DNA from: Branchiostoma floridae
Taxonomy: Eukaryota; Chordata; Leptocardii; Amphioxiformes; Branchiostomatidae
Assembly (NCBI RefSeq): GCF_000003815.2
Contig: NC_049980.1
Coordinates: forward strand, 2,409,182-2,473,181
DNA length: 64,000 bases
Reading direction: 5' to 3'
Shown: in pieces, positions 40,123 to 53,304 of the stretch
How the letters are laid out: every line of letters begins with the position of its first letter
Numbering within the stretch: the stretch's first letter is position 1
Notes under the pieces: model-generated
The model's input: only the letters and a program-made list of their open reading frames with translations
Databases searched by the model: none
What the model was told of the DNA's origin: nothing
Made by a program: the position numbers and the translations under genes

Positions 40123-40626
40123 CGAGGGGTGTTCAATAAGTTCTCCTCCTCACCCAGAGATGATAAGCACAACTCAAATTTCGAGGTACAGCTTCATAGT
40201 GTAAAGCCTTTTATCAATATCCTTCAAATTTCAAATCATTGCAGTCATTACTTTCCAGGCATTCGTTTTTGAAAATTATTAGAAGGTAAGTGGCATGAAA
40301 AACAAGGGTGAATTGTGTCAGACATGTGTGGGCCGAGTTCCCCACGCCGTAAATTCTTTGTCATAAACAAAAGACATTGTCAAAATGTCTGATAATGATT
40401 CCCTTCCTATTTCAAGCAGATAGAAAGAAGTGGGTGTCTGACTTCCAGCAGCGCAAATTGACCCGCACACCTCAGGTCGCAGCTCAATTGTCACCCGCAA
40501 AGTAATGATCGCACTAATTTGAATTTTGGTATACATTTACATTAGACTTTATACTATCTATGCTTCGAAATCTGAGTTGTACTTATCATTTTTGGGTGAA
40601 ACCGAGAACTTATTGATCACCCCTCG
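40123..40626. mobile_element. Mariner-type non-autonomous element, short copy
   Basis: Termini CGAGGGGTGTTCAATAAG and the inverted ATTGATCACCCCTCG are flanked by TA (40121-40122 and 40627-40628). At 504 bp it is the same family as 31239-32118 without the nested interior. No transposase is visible. Confidence 0.75.
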
Positions 40627-40628
40627 TA

Positions 40629-42101
40629 ACAAAACGAGTTTTCCCAATGCCACTTTACTTTAATGTAACTTTTGCCAGGCTTTATCAGACACATTGTATT
40701 GAGCCGTACGAGGAGATTACTTGATTTGCTTAGAAATTACGTGTGGAGTTAAGTATGATACTGAATGCTTTCTGATGCACTCGGGACTAATGGGTAATGA
40801 CTAAACGTATACTATTAAGTTTATCAAGTTTATTGAGATACTGCGATGTAATATGCATTTTAACTTCCTATAATTATTATATATTGGAAATAGCACCCTT
40901 CTGCTGTACTTACAAGTTTCATTAAACGTACGAGGAAAGCAGTATATTTATTGTCGCTATAGTAAACGTGAACTTGTATACTAGGAATTCCACGGATGGT
41001 ACCATGGCAAATAGCAGTTACGTAATGCCCGTCAAATATTGCATTTTCATGATTTTATTTTGTAATTCTGCGTTTTGAAGATGTGAGCGTGGTTATGGAT
41101 GTGTGGTCACAGCTTTATGCTTTGCAATAAGATGACATCTGACCTCAAACTGTTGCAGTTCTAGGAAACATTGCTAGGCCACGTTAGGCATAAAAACGAA
41201 GCCTCTTTGATATAATAGATATTTGCAATCCTATTTGCAGTGCTATTGCAACAAATTTCATATTCATTTCATATATTTTACAATAGTTAGAGTTGCTGAT
41301 TGAGTGTTTCTTAACTCCCAAATAAGGACCAATCAGGCATATCCAACAGGCCAGTTTTTCACACACAAGCAAGAGGCCTGCCCTTGGTGCTGAAAACTTT
41401 CTAAATAAGCAAAGAAACGTTAACTGAACCATGAACAATCATACCTGTCCTTGGTGCTGAACACGTCTGTCCGACAAACAAATACAAATGGAGTGAGCGG
41501 TACCGAACGCACCGCAAGGATCATGCATAATGTTGCAACTTTCAACCGAGACTTGGGAAAGTTCGTGAAGCTAACGGCTCAAACTTTGTAGTCGTGAAAA
41601 AAATTGTCTAAAATCCTTGCAGATAACTGATAAGACTAACATCATCCAGAAGCCAGACCGAATGAGGGAGTGTATATGTAAGTATATACAAATGTCCGTA
41701 CAAATGTCGGAGTTTTGTAAAGAATGGTGAAAGAGTATCTGAGTACCGTTCAATGTTTTCATTCATGTCCCCACGTGAATATAATAAAAGACCCAATAGT
41801 ACGTACTAGTGGACCTGGTCCGGGCAAGCCGCCCGTGATAATGATGATGATAAGTATACTAGTCGCGTCCTGTCGCTGTGATACATCAGCTTAAAGGATA
41901 GACAAATAAAGTATTGTACCCTCAAATCAGTACTGGTCTGGTAGGCTTTATTTCTGTCCTTTGAAGCACTTTCGTGTTACGCTGTTTTTCTATTGTACGA
42001 AAATGGTTAAAGCTTGGGGTCGGATGGTACTGTTTTCTCAACCCGAGCAAAGTCCAATCATTGGGCATGAGGTCATAGACGGGTCACAAACAGCACTAGC
42101 G
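40629..42101. other. Intergenic between the two esterase genes
   Basis: Mostly AT-rich noncoding sequence. 41340-41480 repeats the CTTGGTGCTGAACAC segment found downstream of gene 1. Upstream ATGs at 42003 and 42024 are in frame with esterase gene 2, but the peptide they add is not signal-like. Confidence 0.45.
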
Positions 42102-45100
42102 ATGGCGGATGGTGTTGGCACAACAATTGTGGTACTCTCGCTTCTGGCGACGGTATTATCTGTCTCCAGTTTGGAGCCACTGGTTACTCTACGCACTGGC
42201 ACCGTCCGCGGCACAGTCGTAGACGTGGCGGGCACTCAGGTGAACGCCTACCTGGGGATTCCCTACGCCAAGCCGCCTGTGGGGGAGCTGCGCTTCAAGC
42301 CGCCGGTCCCGCCAGACTCTTGGGAAGGAGTCTACAACGCGACGGAGCGGCCGACGGACTGTTACCAGAAGCTCGGCCTTTATAACTCACCGGATCGCAG
42401 CGAGGACTGCCTGTACGTGAACGTGTGGCAGCCCCCGTCTCGGCCGCACTATGGCGCTGTTATGGTGTGGATCCATGGCGGCGGGTTCATCGAAGGGTCA
42501 GGTACCGGCGGAGACGGCCGCGGAAGCGGGCAATTCCTGGCCGCCACCGAGCACGTTCTGGTCGTGAGCATGAACTACCGACTGGGGGCCCTGGGGTTCC
42601 TGGCACTCGGGACGGACGATGCCCCGGGGAACATGGGACTGTTGGACCAGAAGCTGGCCTTACAGTGGGTACAGGACAACATAGAGAGGTTCGGAGGGAA
42701 CCCGGACAGGGTGACTGTTTTCGGCAATAGTGCAGGTAATGAAACTTCTTTTCCTTACATAAATTACGCCATACATATTAATTACTAAGGTATATAAAAT
42801 CTTTCAAATCACATTCAGCAGAGTGAAATTGAAACGTTGAAACTCTAACGATTCGGTAGTGTTTCGAGTTTTAGCGTAAGGAATCAATTGTGTGGTATAA
42901 GATATTATAATAATAATTCATCAGTGGATCATAGTGAATTGTACCGCGTCCGAACATGTCGACGGTAGCCTGACTAAAATCGCGCACCTAGCTGCCAGCC
43001 CTACAGTTGGCGCCACCTAGAGGTCATTAACCCAAGCCAGTGAGAGATTGTGTGAACACAGGCTAGTCGACGGTAATATGTTAAAGAACTCATACTGATA
43101 AAACGTTACATCATGAATGATCTATCTGTTTGTTTATTATTTCCCGCCAGGAGGCGCCAGTGCACACTTCCATCTCCTGTCCCCCTCCAGCAGTGGTCTG
43201 TTCCGACGAGCCATCCTGCAGAGCGGAGCGGCCCTCTCCAACTGGGCTCTGACACCGAGGGACGTCGCCATGACCCGAGGGCGCGCCCTCGCCTCCACCC
43301 TGGGCTGTCGGCAGCCCGAGGTCCGGGACATGGTGGCGTGTTTGCGCACTTTGTCTGCGGAGGACATTGTGGACAACCAGCTTGAAGGGTTTCTGGAGTT
43401 CGGTTTCACCCCGGTGGTTGATGGGAACTTTCTGCCCTCTGACCCGTCTGAACTGGCCAATAGAAACCGTTCTAATGTTGACGTCATGGCTGGTTTCACA
43501 ACAAATGAAGGATCCATTTTTGTAGCGCGAGAAACGTCTCTGGGGTTCAACCCTTCAACTGACAGTTTCATCAACAAAACCCAGTACATCAACACTATCC
43601 AAGCGTTCCTGCCGTCCCTGAATGATTTCGGAGTTGACGCCGTGACGTTTGAGTACACGGACTGGAGAGGCCTGGAGAACCCCGCAGTGTACCGGGACGC
43701 CGCGGAGAACATGGTCGGGGATTACTCCTTCAAGTGCCCGGTGATAGAAGCCAGCCTTGCACGTGCTCGTGTCGGCGGGAAGGTGTACATGTACCAGTTT
43801 AACCACGTCTTATCGAATCTGCCCCCACCTTTATGGAGTGGACCCTTCCACACCTCTGAAATTGCCATGGTCTTCGGTTTGCCACTTGATCCCTCTCAGA
43901 GTTATACCCCTGACGAAGACAGGCTTTCCAGAAAAATGATGGGACACTGGTCCAACTTTGCGAAGACAGGGTACGTACATGTAAGGACTAAGCGCGCACA
44001 CTATCAAAACTAAATTTTATGTGTTTAAAATATTTGGCGGTAACTACTACTCTATATTTAAGGCAATTCAATCCCTACAACTGGATAAAAATCGGAGATT
44101 TGCACTTATTGATGTTTGAGTGACATCCATCACTCTTCTTCAGCATTACTACAAAACGTCCGGAAGAAAATCTCCGATTTCTTATCGAGTTGTGAAGACT
44201 GAATTGCCTCTAAATATGGTTACCTGGAGGCTGGATGTCTAACCTACATCAACATACAACTCTGTATTTTGAAACAAAATCAGGTAATAAAGAACTAAAT
44301 ATCTTAACGTATCTAGGGACCCCAACGACTCTGGAAGCGAAAGGTGGCCAGCCTACAACCAGACTGACCAGTCCTACATTGTGCTGGACACACAGACGGT
44401 CCGAGTTGCGCAGTGGCCCCGGGCCAGGCCGTGTGCCTTCTGGCGAGAGTACCTCTGGCAACTGCAGGAACAGACAGGTCTGCTGGACATTTTTTCCTCT
44501 TATGTGACACTTTAGAGGAAAAAAAAAATTTCCTCACATGTGAAGCTAAGGGAACAACCCAAAGTACGTGCAAATACGTGCTGTCTGCGTGCCAAAACAT
44601 GGGCATCCGTAAGTGGTAAGTACCGGCTCCGTATGAACTCGTAGGGAATCTGATGGATTTTGGAGCACGCAGACACTCCGTACAACTTTACGTGCAGTCA
44701 AAACTTTGTGTGCCATCGGGCTGCAGATTCGCCCCCCGTACGTGCCAGTACGGGCAACGCGCCTGCCCTGTACAGCCCGAATGTTTTCAGAAATACGTGG
44801 CGGACGTGGCCTCCAAAAAAACGTAAGGACAAATTACACTTACGGCGGGTTGTGCCCTCAGCTTAACTGTAGCAACTCTGAATGGGATAGGATAGGGTAG
44901 AATGGTTGCGAAATAGCACACCCCAGATGCACCCTGTCTCCATCTCTTCGTTAGTACCTTGTATAACAAAATACAAAGAACTTTCTAGAGCTATTGGGTT
45001 GTTGGTATATGCCTAGATCCCTTGTTTTACAGCAGCATCTGGAGTACACACATCTATTATAAAAGGCGTTAAATTCAACGAAACTTCTGTGAAATGGCAC

Positions 45101-45321
45101 CCACGATATGAGCTTCAGAGCGAAACCAAAGTGAGAATAATAGAGATACAGGGAGATGTGTATGTTGTACGATAGTCTTGACGCTGATATCTGGGTCGGT
45201 CGTTCTTTTTGTTTCAGACAACCTTCCGTGCCAACAGCTAACAGGAGGGCAGAAGCTGACAGCTCGCCTGCCCAGCCTAACGTACATATGCCTGGGGATT
45301 CTGCTGACTATGTGTTTCTAG
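42102..45321 (+). CDS. Type-B carboxylesterase / cholinesterase-fold protein 2 (4 exons, 572 aa)
   Basis: Exons 42102-42735, 43151-43970, 44317-44477 and 45218-45321 join in frame (1719 bp). The ATG at 42102 opens a signal peptide (MADGVGTTIVVLSLLATVLS); more upstream in-frame ATGs would bury it. The catalytic apparatus is complete: HGGGF, GNSAG with nucleophile Ser210, Glu331 in TTNEGS, and His445 in PFHTSE. The C-terminus LTYICLGILLTMCF is hydrophobic and ends at the stop, as in GPI-anchored esterases. Compared with gene 1, the first two coding exons are fused. Long stretches around the nucleophile and in the next exon are nearly identical to gene 1, while the segment after DPSEL is clearly diverged. 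It is probably an ester hydrolase; substrate unknown. AATAAA follows 32 bp after the stop. Confidence 0.88.
44055..44216. mobile_element. Small MITE in intron 2 of esterase gene 2
   Basis: Arms AGGCAATTCAATCC...ACAACTGGATAA...ATCGGAGATTT and AAATCTCCGATTTCTTATCG...TTGTGAAGACTGAATTGCCT pair over about 50 bp. A GGATGTCTAACCTACATCAAC stretch just outside resembles one near 15635. Confidence 0.55.
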
Positions 45322-45352
45322 CATTACTGACTGGAACTTGAATAAGTGTGGC

Positions 45353-45358
45353 AATAAA
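45353..45358 (+). promoter_or_regulatory. Candidate poly(A) signal, esterase gene 2
   Basis: AATAAA 32 bp after the stop codon. A short TTATTGCC / GGCAATAA inverted pair surrounds it. Confidence 0.5.
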
Positions 45359-45404
45359 AATTATTGCCATGGCGACGGTTTTATTGCTTATGAGTATCAT
45401 TAGC

Positions 45405-46130
45405 TTCGCCAAGAAGATTATGTTTTTGCCGACTTGGGTCTGTATGTAGGTCAACAGGATATAACTCGAGAAATTGTGGATGGAACTTTTTTATTTTTTG
45501 CAGGTGTGTAGCGGTTGTTTAAAGGCATGCCTAGTTCGAAAATGGGTTACCTGGCGTTTTCCTATGGTACATTAGCGAGCTTGGTATTTTTTTTGGGTGT
45601 TTTTTCGGGAGGCATAAGTCAAAATGTAGCTGGGCGATTTCCACGATATTTGGCAGGTGTTTAGCGGTTGTGGAAAGGATTGCCATGTGCGAGAATGGTT
45701 TAGCTACCTTTTACCTATGGTGCTGTAGCTGGCTTTGTATGTAAGTGCGTTTGTCTGTATGCAAGATAACTCGAGATGTTCTTGATGGATGTTAATGATA
45801 TTTGGTTGATAGGTAGGGGACACAGATAGGAAGGTCAAGTTCGATAATGGGCCTCCTGGCAAATTGTTTTGGTACTGCAAGTGAGCATCAAAGTTTGCGC
45901 CTAAATTTTCCAGAAGTGCCAGGTTCGTGATTTTTTACTGGTGGATAGCTGTTGGTACTAGGAGTCAATGGTCTAATTTTGGGCCCCCTAGCAGCTTGTT
46001 TGGAATTGCAGTGGGTGTTATATTTCGTAACTTTTTAGATGGATAACTCCTGAGGGGATTGATGGATATTTTTTGTTTTTGGTAGGTAGGTACTTTCGAT
46101 GATTATCAACATAATGAGATGCAAATTATA
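45405..46130 (-). mobile_element. Diverged family B/D-like repeat
   Basis: Begins CTTCGCCAAGAAGATTATG and repeats phrases of the family B and D elements: ATAACTCGAGA, GATATTTGGTTGATAGGTAGG, AAGGTCAAGTTCGATAATGG and GGGCCCCCTAGC. The limits are uncertain. Confidence 0.4.
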
Positions 46131-47297
46131 TAAATCACTCTGTATTTAATATAATTACTTAGGGAAACGGTTGAAAACGGTTGAAAAATACTTGTGACGG
46201 AGTCACCTGAAAGGACTTGAATCGGCCCATAGATGTCTAAAAATAGAGAAGAAGTAGGTCAAGGGAGCCAGTGGAAGCAGAGGCTCCCTGATAAACAGAC
46301 GTTGTCTTGGAAGCATGAAATTCTGATTGACCAGGGATGTTACCAGGTCATCCGTGTACTATTCCGCCAGGCTGGAGTCTGGTAGAGACTACTGGCTGAA
46401 AAAATGCCTATAAATAGTCATGGTTCATGTTAGCAAAATACAAAGCCTGACCGTGTCCAACACGTATCTATAAAATTAAGCAATTAAATAGCTTGCTGAA
46501 TTGATGTCAATACGACGGCACACAGCAAAGGATTCATAGCAGTTGAAATATAACATATCTATATACAAGTGTTGCTTATATCTATATACAGATCAACAAT
46601 AAAAGCAACACTATATCATGGGAACGGTAAAAATGTAGTAGAGGGAACTTGACGAATATCACTTGATATAAAGATGTAGAGCTAATATCTACGAGACACT
46701 TCAGGTGTATTTTCTTATGATGGACTGCAAGGAAACTTGGTGTTCCATGTGCCAGTAACACTACATGGGTCTAAACAAACGAATAAGCACTATGTAAAGT
46801 CAGTAATATAACATAATTGAACAATGACGGCTTGTAACACATAGTACTTACATCTGTGAACTAGGTTAAAACAACAAGTGACCAAGTGCTGGGACAAGAC
46901 AAACCCAACATGTTGCAGAACAGCACTTAGGTCAAAAGGGTCACCGTCAATTATCCACGCATTCCTCAACTCTTAACAGAGATGTCATGTTGTAAGGGAA
47001 AGGTCGGCTAGAAAGAACTGACATCATTGCGAGAAATACAAATCGCCAAAGGTGACAGGCGGCTGTCATCGGACAGTCGCAGAAATCATAACCTTAGACT
47101 CTGTAAAATACCTCTGACTTAACTCGCTACTGCAAAACTTTACTTTCTATTTTCATGAGATTGAAACAAACGTTCACCAAGGCGGGGGTCGTAGCAATCC
47201 TTACATATGGCCCTTAGATGACCCTTGGTGAGTTAAAAAGTTCCGTAAATTGGAAGGAACAACAGTGGCCGGGGTTTGGTGAGTGACGAATGCAATT
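46131..47297. other. Intergenic, no gene seen
   Basis: AT-rich noncoding sequence up to the assembly gap. No coding frame or clear repeat boundary is visible. Confidence 0.4.
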
Positions 47298-47397
47298 NNN
47301 NNNNNNNNNNNNNNNNNNNNNNNNNNNNNNNNNNNNNNNNNNNNNNNNNNNNNNNNNNNNNNNNNNNNNNNNNNNNNNNNNNNNNNNNNNNNNNNNN
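47298..47397. other. Assembly gap (100 N)
   Basis: Exactly 100 N, a customary placeholder, so the real length is unknown. Confidence 1.
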
Positions 47398-47689
47398 TCT
47401 CCGAAAGTAATTATGACAACACAAAATAGAACAGTAACCTCATACCTGTACAAATTGTTCTGATTATGCAAAGACATTCATTCACATCGCCAAAAAATTT
47501 GCTGCATTATGTACACCAACAGAATAGACTAATCTACTCACAATGTTCATAATCCAACCAACCACTACATGTGACTAGATAACATATGGACTTATACACA
47601 TTAATCATTCAAAAAGAACGATCTTCCATAGAAATTGTTTATTTGGCGAAGATATGTGTTCGAGGAACTCTAGTTGTTTGTTGTTGTAG

Positions 47690-48570
47690 GTGTGTTTTAG
47701 CGTTCGTGTTTTATCCAGTCGCCTGGCTGTATGTTCTACGCGAGGATTGTTTGTAGGGCATTGCTGTCAACAAAAAGGCGGTCTCTTGTGAGTGACGAGT
47801 GACCTATTGTAAATATTTCTCATTGTTTATACAGCATATAATGAGGTCATCATTTGCATTTCTAATGAGGTCCTAATTTGCATTAATCATATCAGTTGAT
47901 TATCTTCTCTACCTAAATAACGATATGTTCAAAGTATGAAAGTCTTAGCAACAAAAAAGATTGTAGCATTTTGCCATAAGTAGTATAAAGCCTAATGTGC
48001 ATAATTTATGTCTGATAATGTTCAACTTGACGTAGCTGCCATATGTCGCAAGAATGAAATTCTCATCATTCAACACTATGCTATCATAACAATATTTCAT
48101 TGATTATGCAAATTAGTTAAATTTACATAACTGATGTCCATCGATATTTCTTTTTCAGTTACATATATCATATGTTTCCGTGTCCTATTGTGAAATGCTA
48201 TAGATAAATAAATTGTCCTCATTAATTAGGACATATATTGCACAGTTAGTCTGGTATTTTGGACATTTAATATACAGTTAGACTAATATTTATCTCTTTT
48301 TCAGTTACATAGGGCATATCTTTGAGTATCCTATTATGAAATGCAGTGGATTTATACATTGTCCTCATTAATCATGCAAATTAGCACCCGATTAGCATGA
48401 TAGATATTTAATTGCGTAAGGCATCTCGAAGCTATCTATATTCTAAATATCACGACGATCTGTCAACTCCTTGCCAAGTTATCGCCCTCCAAAGGGATGG
48501 TGCAACCAAGAAGGCGCATAAAAAATCCTGTAGAATTACCGCTTATTTGCCATCGCAGTGAGGGCGCCGT
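47690..48570 (+). mobile_element. Interspersed repeat, family C, copy 2
   Basis: Its reverse complement matches 20270-21225, including TTGTTGTTGTAGGTGT at one end and CCGTCAAC-type plus CCCTCCAAAGGGATGGTG blocks at the other. Octamer-like GCAAATTAG / ATTTGCAT motifs recur. The preceding 47640-47682 (GGCGAAGATATGTG...GGAACTCTAGTT) looks like the end of a family B copy. Confidence 0.5.
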
Positions 48571-48845
48571 GAGAGCGCCGTCCCAGTGGAATGGCGCCTT
48601 ACCGAAGGTAGGTACTTATGTACACCTGAGTGAAGTGAGAAAGAGTCTTTCCCAAGAGCACGGTAGATGGCATATAGGCAGATTTTTTGTCTTTATTATA
48701 TTTTCACTGATAGTCATAACAGTTACACACAGAAAAAAGAAGAAACTCCCTTAAATATCAACATATCCACTACTACCAGCCACATTGTATACTCAACAGA
48801 TCATATCATATATATTTACCTCCATGAAATGTCATGGAGGTTATA

Positions 48846-48891
48846 TTTACCTTTGCCAGAATGGCTAAGGTTATGTTTTGGGTGTGTTTGT

Positions 48892-48924
<33 letters not shown>

Positions 48925-51900
48925 AACAGCATAACTCAAGAAGCCTTGGATGGATCCTGATGATATTTGGTAGGCGGGTAGGGGTCGGGAAAACGAAGGT
49001 CAAGTTCGATAATGGGCCCCATAGCGGCTTGCTAAGGTATTGCAGCGGAAACTCAATTTTCTATATCTCGTGTTCTGGACATGCTGTGGTCATGATTTTT
49101 GAGTGGTAGATAGCCCTTGAGACAGAGAGTAAGTGCTGTGAGTTTGGGCTCCCTAGCGGCTTTTTTGGAACAGCAGGCGCCGGTTTCCTTTCAAACTTTG
49201 GACGAGAATAACTCTACAACGTGTTGACGGATCTTCATGATTTTTGGTATGTAGATAGAATGAGTGTTGACGTACATAATGAATACTAATTATGCAAATC
49301 AGCAGCTAATTTGCATACTTAATGAGGAAAGTTTATGAATCCACTGCATTCCATGATAGGACTTTGAAACTTGTCACATATGTAACTGGGAAGGAGGGAA
49401 ATGCCAATAGATATCAATTATGCAAATGATGATCTCATTTGCATAATTAATGAGAAAATATGAAGATGTTGACGGATCATCAGGGTTTTTGGTATGTAGG
49501 TAGCGTAAGTGAAGACATACATAATGAGATACCAATTATGCAAATCAACGGCTAATTTGCATAATTAATGAGGACATTTTATAAATCCACTACATTCCAT
49601 GATAGGACTTTTAAACTTGTCACATATGTAGCTGAGAAAGAGAGAAATGTCAATACATATTCATCATGCAAATGATGACCTCATTTGCATAATTAATGAG
49701 AAAATATGAACGTCTTGACGGATCGTCATGATTTTTGGCATGTAAATAGCCTAAGTGAAGACTTATGTAATGTGATACTTCATCATCATCATCATCATCA
49801 GTCGGCTGCTGTGCAGTCGGTCACGATTCTATTCCACCTCAGTCTGTCGGCAGCCAGTGCAGCTATAGCAGTGGGGTTCAGGTCGCCCTCCGCGTCCCCC
49901 AGCAGGTTTTGTATATACGTCAGGTAATTCGTCTTCTGACGACCGGGGCGTCGTTTGCCGAGGGAAGGGACATACAAGGCATAAGTCCGCAGAGGCTCTT
50001 CTAAAGGCATTCTAAGAGCATGTCCAATGAAGCGTAGTTGGCGTTGCCTGACTTTGCAGATGAGAGGCTGGGTGTTTGTCACTCTGTATATCTCACTGTT
50101 GCTAACACGCTGGAGACGCTTAATGTTTAACATGATTCTGTAGCATGATGTAGCAAACGAGTTTATCTTATTCTCCATGTCAGACGACAGTACCCAAGAT
50201 TCACATCCGTATAAAAGCACTGGCACACAGGTAACATTAAAGAGCTTGATTTTTGTAGGTGGGAAGTGAAGTACTATTCCAGATCTTTTGCAGTTTCCAG
50301 AAGGCAGTCCATGCAAGAGCCCTTCGCCTAGTGAGATCGTTTTTACTGGATGCCATCATGCTACCCAGGTATCTAAAGTAGGTTACATTTTTGATTGGCT
50401 GGCCGTACACCTCCAGTGGTGGCTGCGGGCTGCAGTTGATGGTCATGTACTCAGTTTTAGGGACGCTGATGACCAGGCCCAGTTGTGTCCCTGCAGCAGC
50501 AGTTCTGTTAAGTTGTTCTTGTGCTTTGGGGATGGAAGACTCTAGCAAGGCGATATCGTCAGCAAAGTCCATGTCGTTTAAAATCCTAGCGGGATATCTT
50601 CTAGACTGACGAGGGTGAGTAACTATGCCAGAGTCAATATCTTCTGTCGATCTTCTCATCAGAAAGTCGATGAGCACAATGAACAGGAAGGGAGCAAGGA
50701 CATCACCCTGCAATACTCCTGTGGTGACTTGAAATGGGTCAGAGATGTTACCATCCACCATAACAGCGCTTTTGGAGTTGTTATAAAGTACATTAATGGC
50801 ATTGACAATTGTGAGCGGGATGCCGTAGTGGCGGAGAACAGCGAGCATAACCTTCCTATCGATTGAGTCAAATGCCTTCTTGAAATCTATAAATGTGATG
50901 ACAAGTGGCAATTGGTGAGTTTGGTAGGCTTCCATGATTCTCCGTAGGATGTGCGGGCACAGCTTCTATAGTATACCTCGACGGAAACCAGCTTGGTTGC
51001 TTCTTAGGATGGGGTCTATGTGGCCTCTTATCCGCATTAACAGTATCTTGTTATAGACTTTAGCTGCTATGGACATTAGGGTTATCCCTCTATAGTTGGT
51101 CATGAGGCTGAGATCCCCTTTCTTAGGCAAAGGTACAATAACATTTGTGATCCATTGGTCAGGAGGAGTGAGTGTTACAAAGACCTCTTTACAGAAAGCA
51201 TGTATCGCTCTGGCCATGACATCACCTCCCCCTCTAAGGGCCTCTGCAGTGATTGCACAGTCCAGGCCTGGAGCTTTGTTGTTCTTCATGCTGTTTATAG
51301 CTCTGACCGTTTCCTCCAAAGTGGGCGGGTCGACACAGATGGGCAGATCCTGGTCTGCCAGTGGTGGGAGGCCAGAAGTTTGTGGGACACTAACATTGTT
51401 CAGCAACTCCGAGAAATACTCCCTCCATTCAGCAAGGAGCTCGTTGTCGCTAGATGGGGCTGTACCATCTCGCTTCTTTACCTTCTGGTTGGTTCTTCTG
51501 TTTTTGCCAGAGATTGAGTTGATAATTTTCCATGTTGAGAGATGGTCACCTTTCTTGTCTGCCTCCTCGAGGTCTTCTATTTGTTGTTCAGTAAAGACGA
51601 CTTCATCACGCTTATAGGACTCGTGTGATACTTATTATGCAAATTAACAGCTAATTTGCATAACTGATTAGGAAAAGTTCATAAATCCACAGCATTCCAT
51701 TATAGTACTTTCAAAGTTGTCACATATGTAACTGAGAAAGAGGGAAGAGAGTAAGAGGTGTATTAAAAGACTTGAAAAGAGAATAACTCAAGAATGGATC
51801 AAAGGATCATCATGATTTTTGGTATTCTGATATCAATTAATTGTAACTTGGGATCTAATTTGCATAATCAATGCCGAAATTTTATAAACCAACTCCAAGC

Positions 51901-52012
51901 ATATAATCTTGAAATGAAATGAAATGAGTAACGCATTTGTCTACAGACATCATTCTACATAACAAACCTGGTTTATTTGGCAAAGGTATGTGTTCGTGGA
52001 ACTCTAGTTTAC
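48846..52012 (-). mobile_element. Interspersed repeat, family B, copy interrupted by a LINE
   Basis: Inverse orientation to 21228-22138. It opens with TTTACCTTTGCCAGAATGGC and (GT)n, and closes GGCAAAGGTATGTGTTCGTGGAACTCTAG. It has three octamer-containing internal sub-repeats. A LINE occupies 49781-51623. Confidence 0.6.
49781..51623 (-). pseudogene. 5'-truncated, inactivated non-LTR (LINE) retrotransposon
   Basis: On the minus strand the reverse-transcriptase domain is clear: APGLDCAITAEAL, PLPKKGDLSLMTNYRGITL, FIDFKKAFDSIDRK, GVLQGDVLAPFLF, the catalytic MDFADDIALL, and YFRYLGSM, followed by the VLLYGCESW connection region. Translation is broken by a stop at 50966-50968 and a frameshift near 50240-50310. 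The endonuclease domain is missing. The 3' end is a (TGA)n tail (CATCAT on the plus strand, 49781-49801). TGTGATACTT flanks both ends (49771-49780 and 51624-51633) as a target-site duplication. The exact clade is not assigned. Confidence 0.9.
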
Positions 52013-53008
52013 CCTGCGTTTGTGTGTGTGTGTGTGTGTCTGTGTGTAAACAAGATAACTCAAGAACGGCAGGGTGACTTGGTTTCATCCTTGGTGTGTT
52101 GGTTGTGTGTGATGAAAGCTAGAAATGATTAGATTTTGGGCCCCCTAGCGGCTCTCCTGGGTACTGCAGCGCAACTTCCGGGTTTGCTATCTCGGTGTTC
52201 TGAACATGTTATGGTCACGATTTTTGGGTGTTAGATAGCTCTTGTGCTCAGAAAGAAATGACGTTTGGGCCCCCTAGCGTCTAGTTTTGGGATAGCAGGG
52301 GCACTTTTGTCAAAAACTTCTGACGAGGATAACTCAAGAAGGGAACAACGGATTTGCATGATTTTTGGTATGTGGGTACCCTAGGCAATGTTGTACAAGA
52401 TAAAATACTAATTATGCAAATTAGGAATACATTTGCATAAGTAATGAGAATATTCTATCATAGCCGTTTTTTCGATGTATATCTTGTTCCGGACGTGATA
52501 TGGTCGAGACATTTAGGTGGTAGATAGCTTTTAGCGTTATGACACAGTGGGGTAAGTTTCAGTCCCCTAACATTTAATTGTGGAACTGCAGGGGCGTTTT
52601 TGTCAAGACACTCCAAAGAGGATAACTGCAGAAAGGAAGGACGGATTGCCTGCATTTTAGGTATGCAGGTAGCTTGGGCAAAGATGTTCATAATGATATG
52701 CATTTTATGCAAATGAGGACATAATTTGCATAATTAATGAGGAAATTGTATAATTCCATTGTTTGCAATAACTGGACTTCGATAAATGTAACACTTGTTA
52801 ATTGTAATCGGTGGAACATATAATTTATGCAAAAATTGCAAAACAACTAAATGATCTGAATTGGGAATTTCACTTGTGACATGTGTACTGTACGTTATTC
52901 AATGATGAACAACACCATGCATAAATCATGTTAATGTTAAGTCATTTGCATGAAATTAACAAAAGCTCTAAATATTCATGGAGGTATGAGGTCGCCGAAC
53001 TCTAGTTA
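52012..53008 (-). mobile_element. Interspersed repeat, family A, copy 2 (inverted)
   Basis: Its reverse complement matches 19098-20172 closely end to end, from the (GT)n/AACTCAAGAACGG end to CATGGAGGTATGAGGTCG and GAACTCTAGTT. It directly abuts the family B copy. Confidence 0.65.
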
Positions 53009-53232
53009 TCATATTATTACATCATTGTATCCAGATCATATCATTTTATACATTTCAGTATCATCATATAAGTACATCGTATCGTTTTATCATGTTATTG
53101 TTGTACATATTATGTTGTACATATCAAATATCTTTATCATGTCGTTTCCATATCATTTTATGATTATTTCTACATTTCAAGATCAAATTAAACGCAAGGT
53201 ACCCAACTTACCCCGATGCTTCTCCAGCTTCC

Positions 53233-53304
53233 CATATAAGCGGATTTGAACCCAGGACCACTGGGTTATGGGCCCAAAACCCTACCGTTACACCACACGA
53301 CCCC
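53233..53304 (-). other. tRNA-Met-like sequence (pseudo-tRNA)
   Basis: On the minus strand, GGGGTCGTGTGGTGTAACGG (A-box-like) is followed by an anticodon arm TGGGCCCATAACCCA (CAT) and GGGTTCAAATCC (B-box). The acceptor 3' strand does not pair with GGGGTCG and the T stem is poor. It is a tRNA relic or SINE head, not a functional tRNA. Confidence 0.5.

Noticed and set aside
44485..44900. Possible extra coding exon within the last intron of esterase gene 2
   Set aside because: The short frames have no esterase similarity. The exon 44317-44477 joins exon 45218-45321 in the correct phase without it.
53233..53304. Functional tRNA-Met(CAT) gene
   Set aside because: The anticodon arm and promoter boxes are good, but the acceptor stem does not pair and the T stem is broken.
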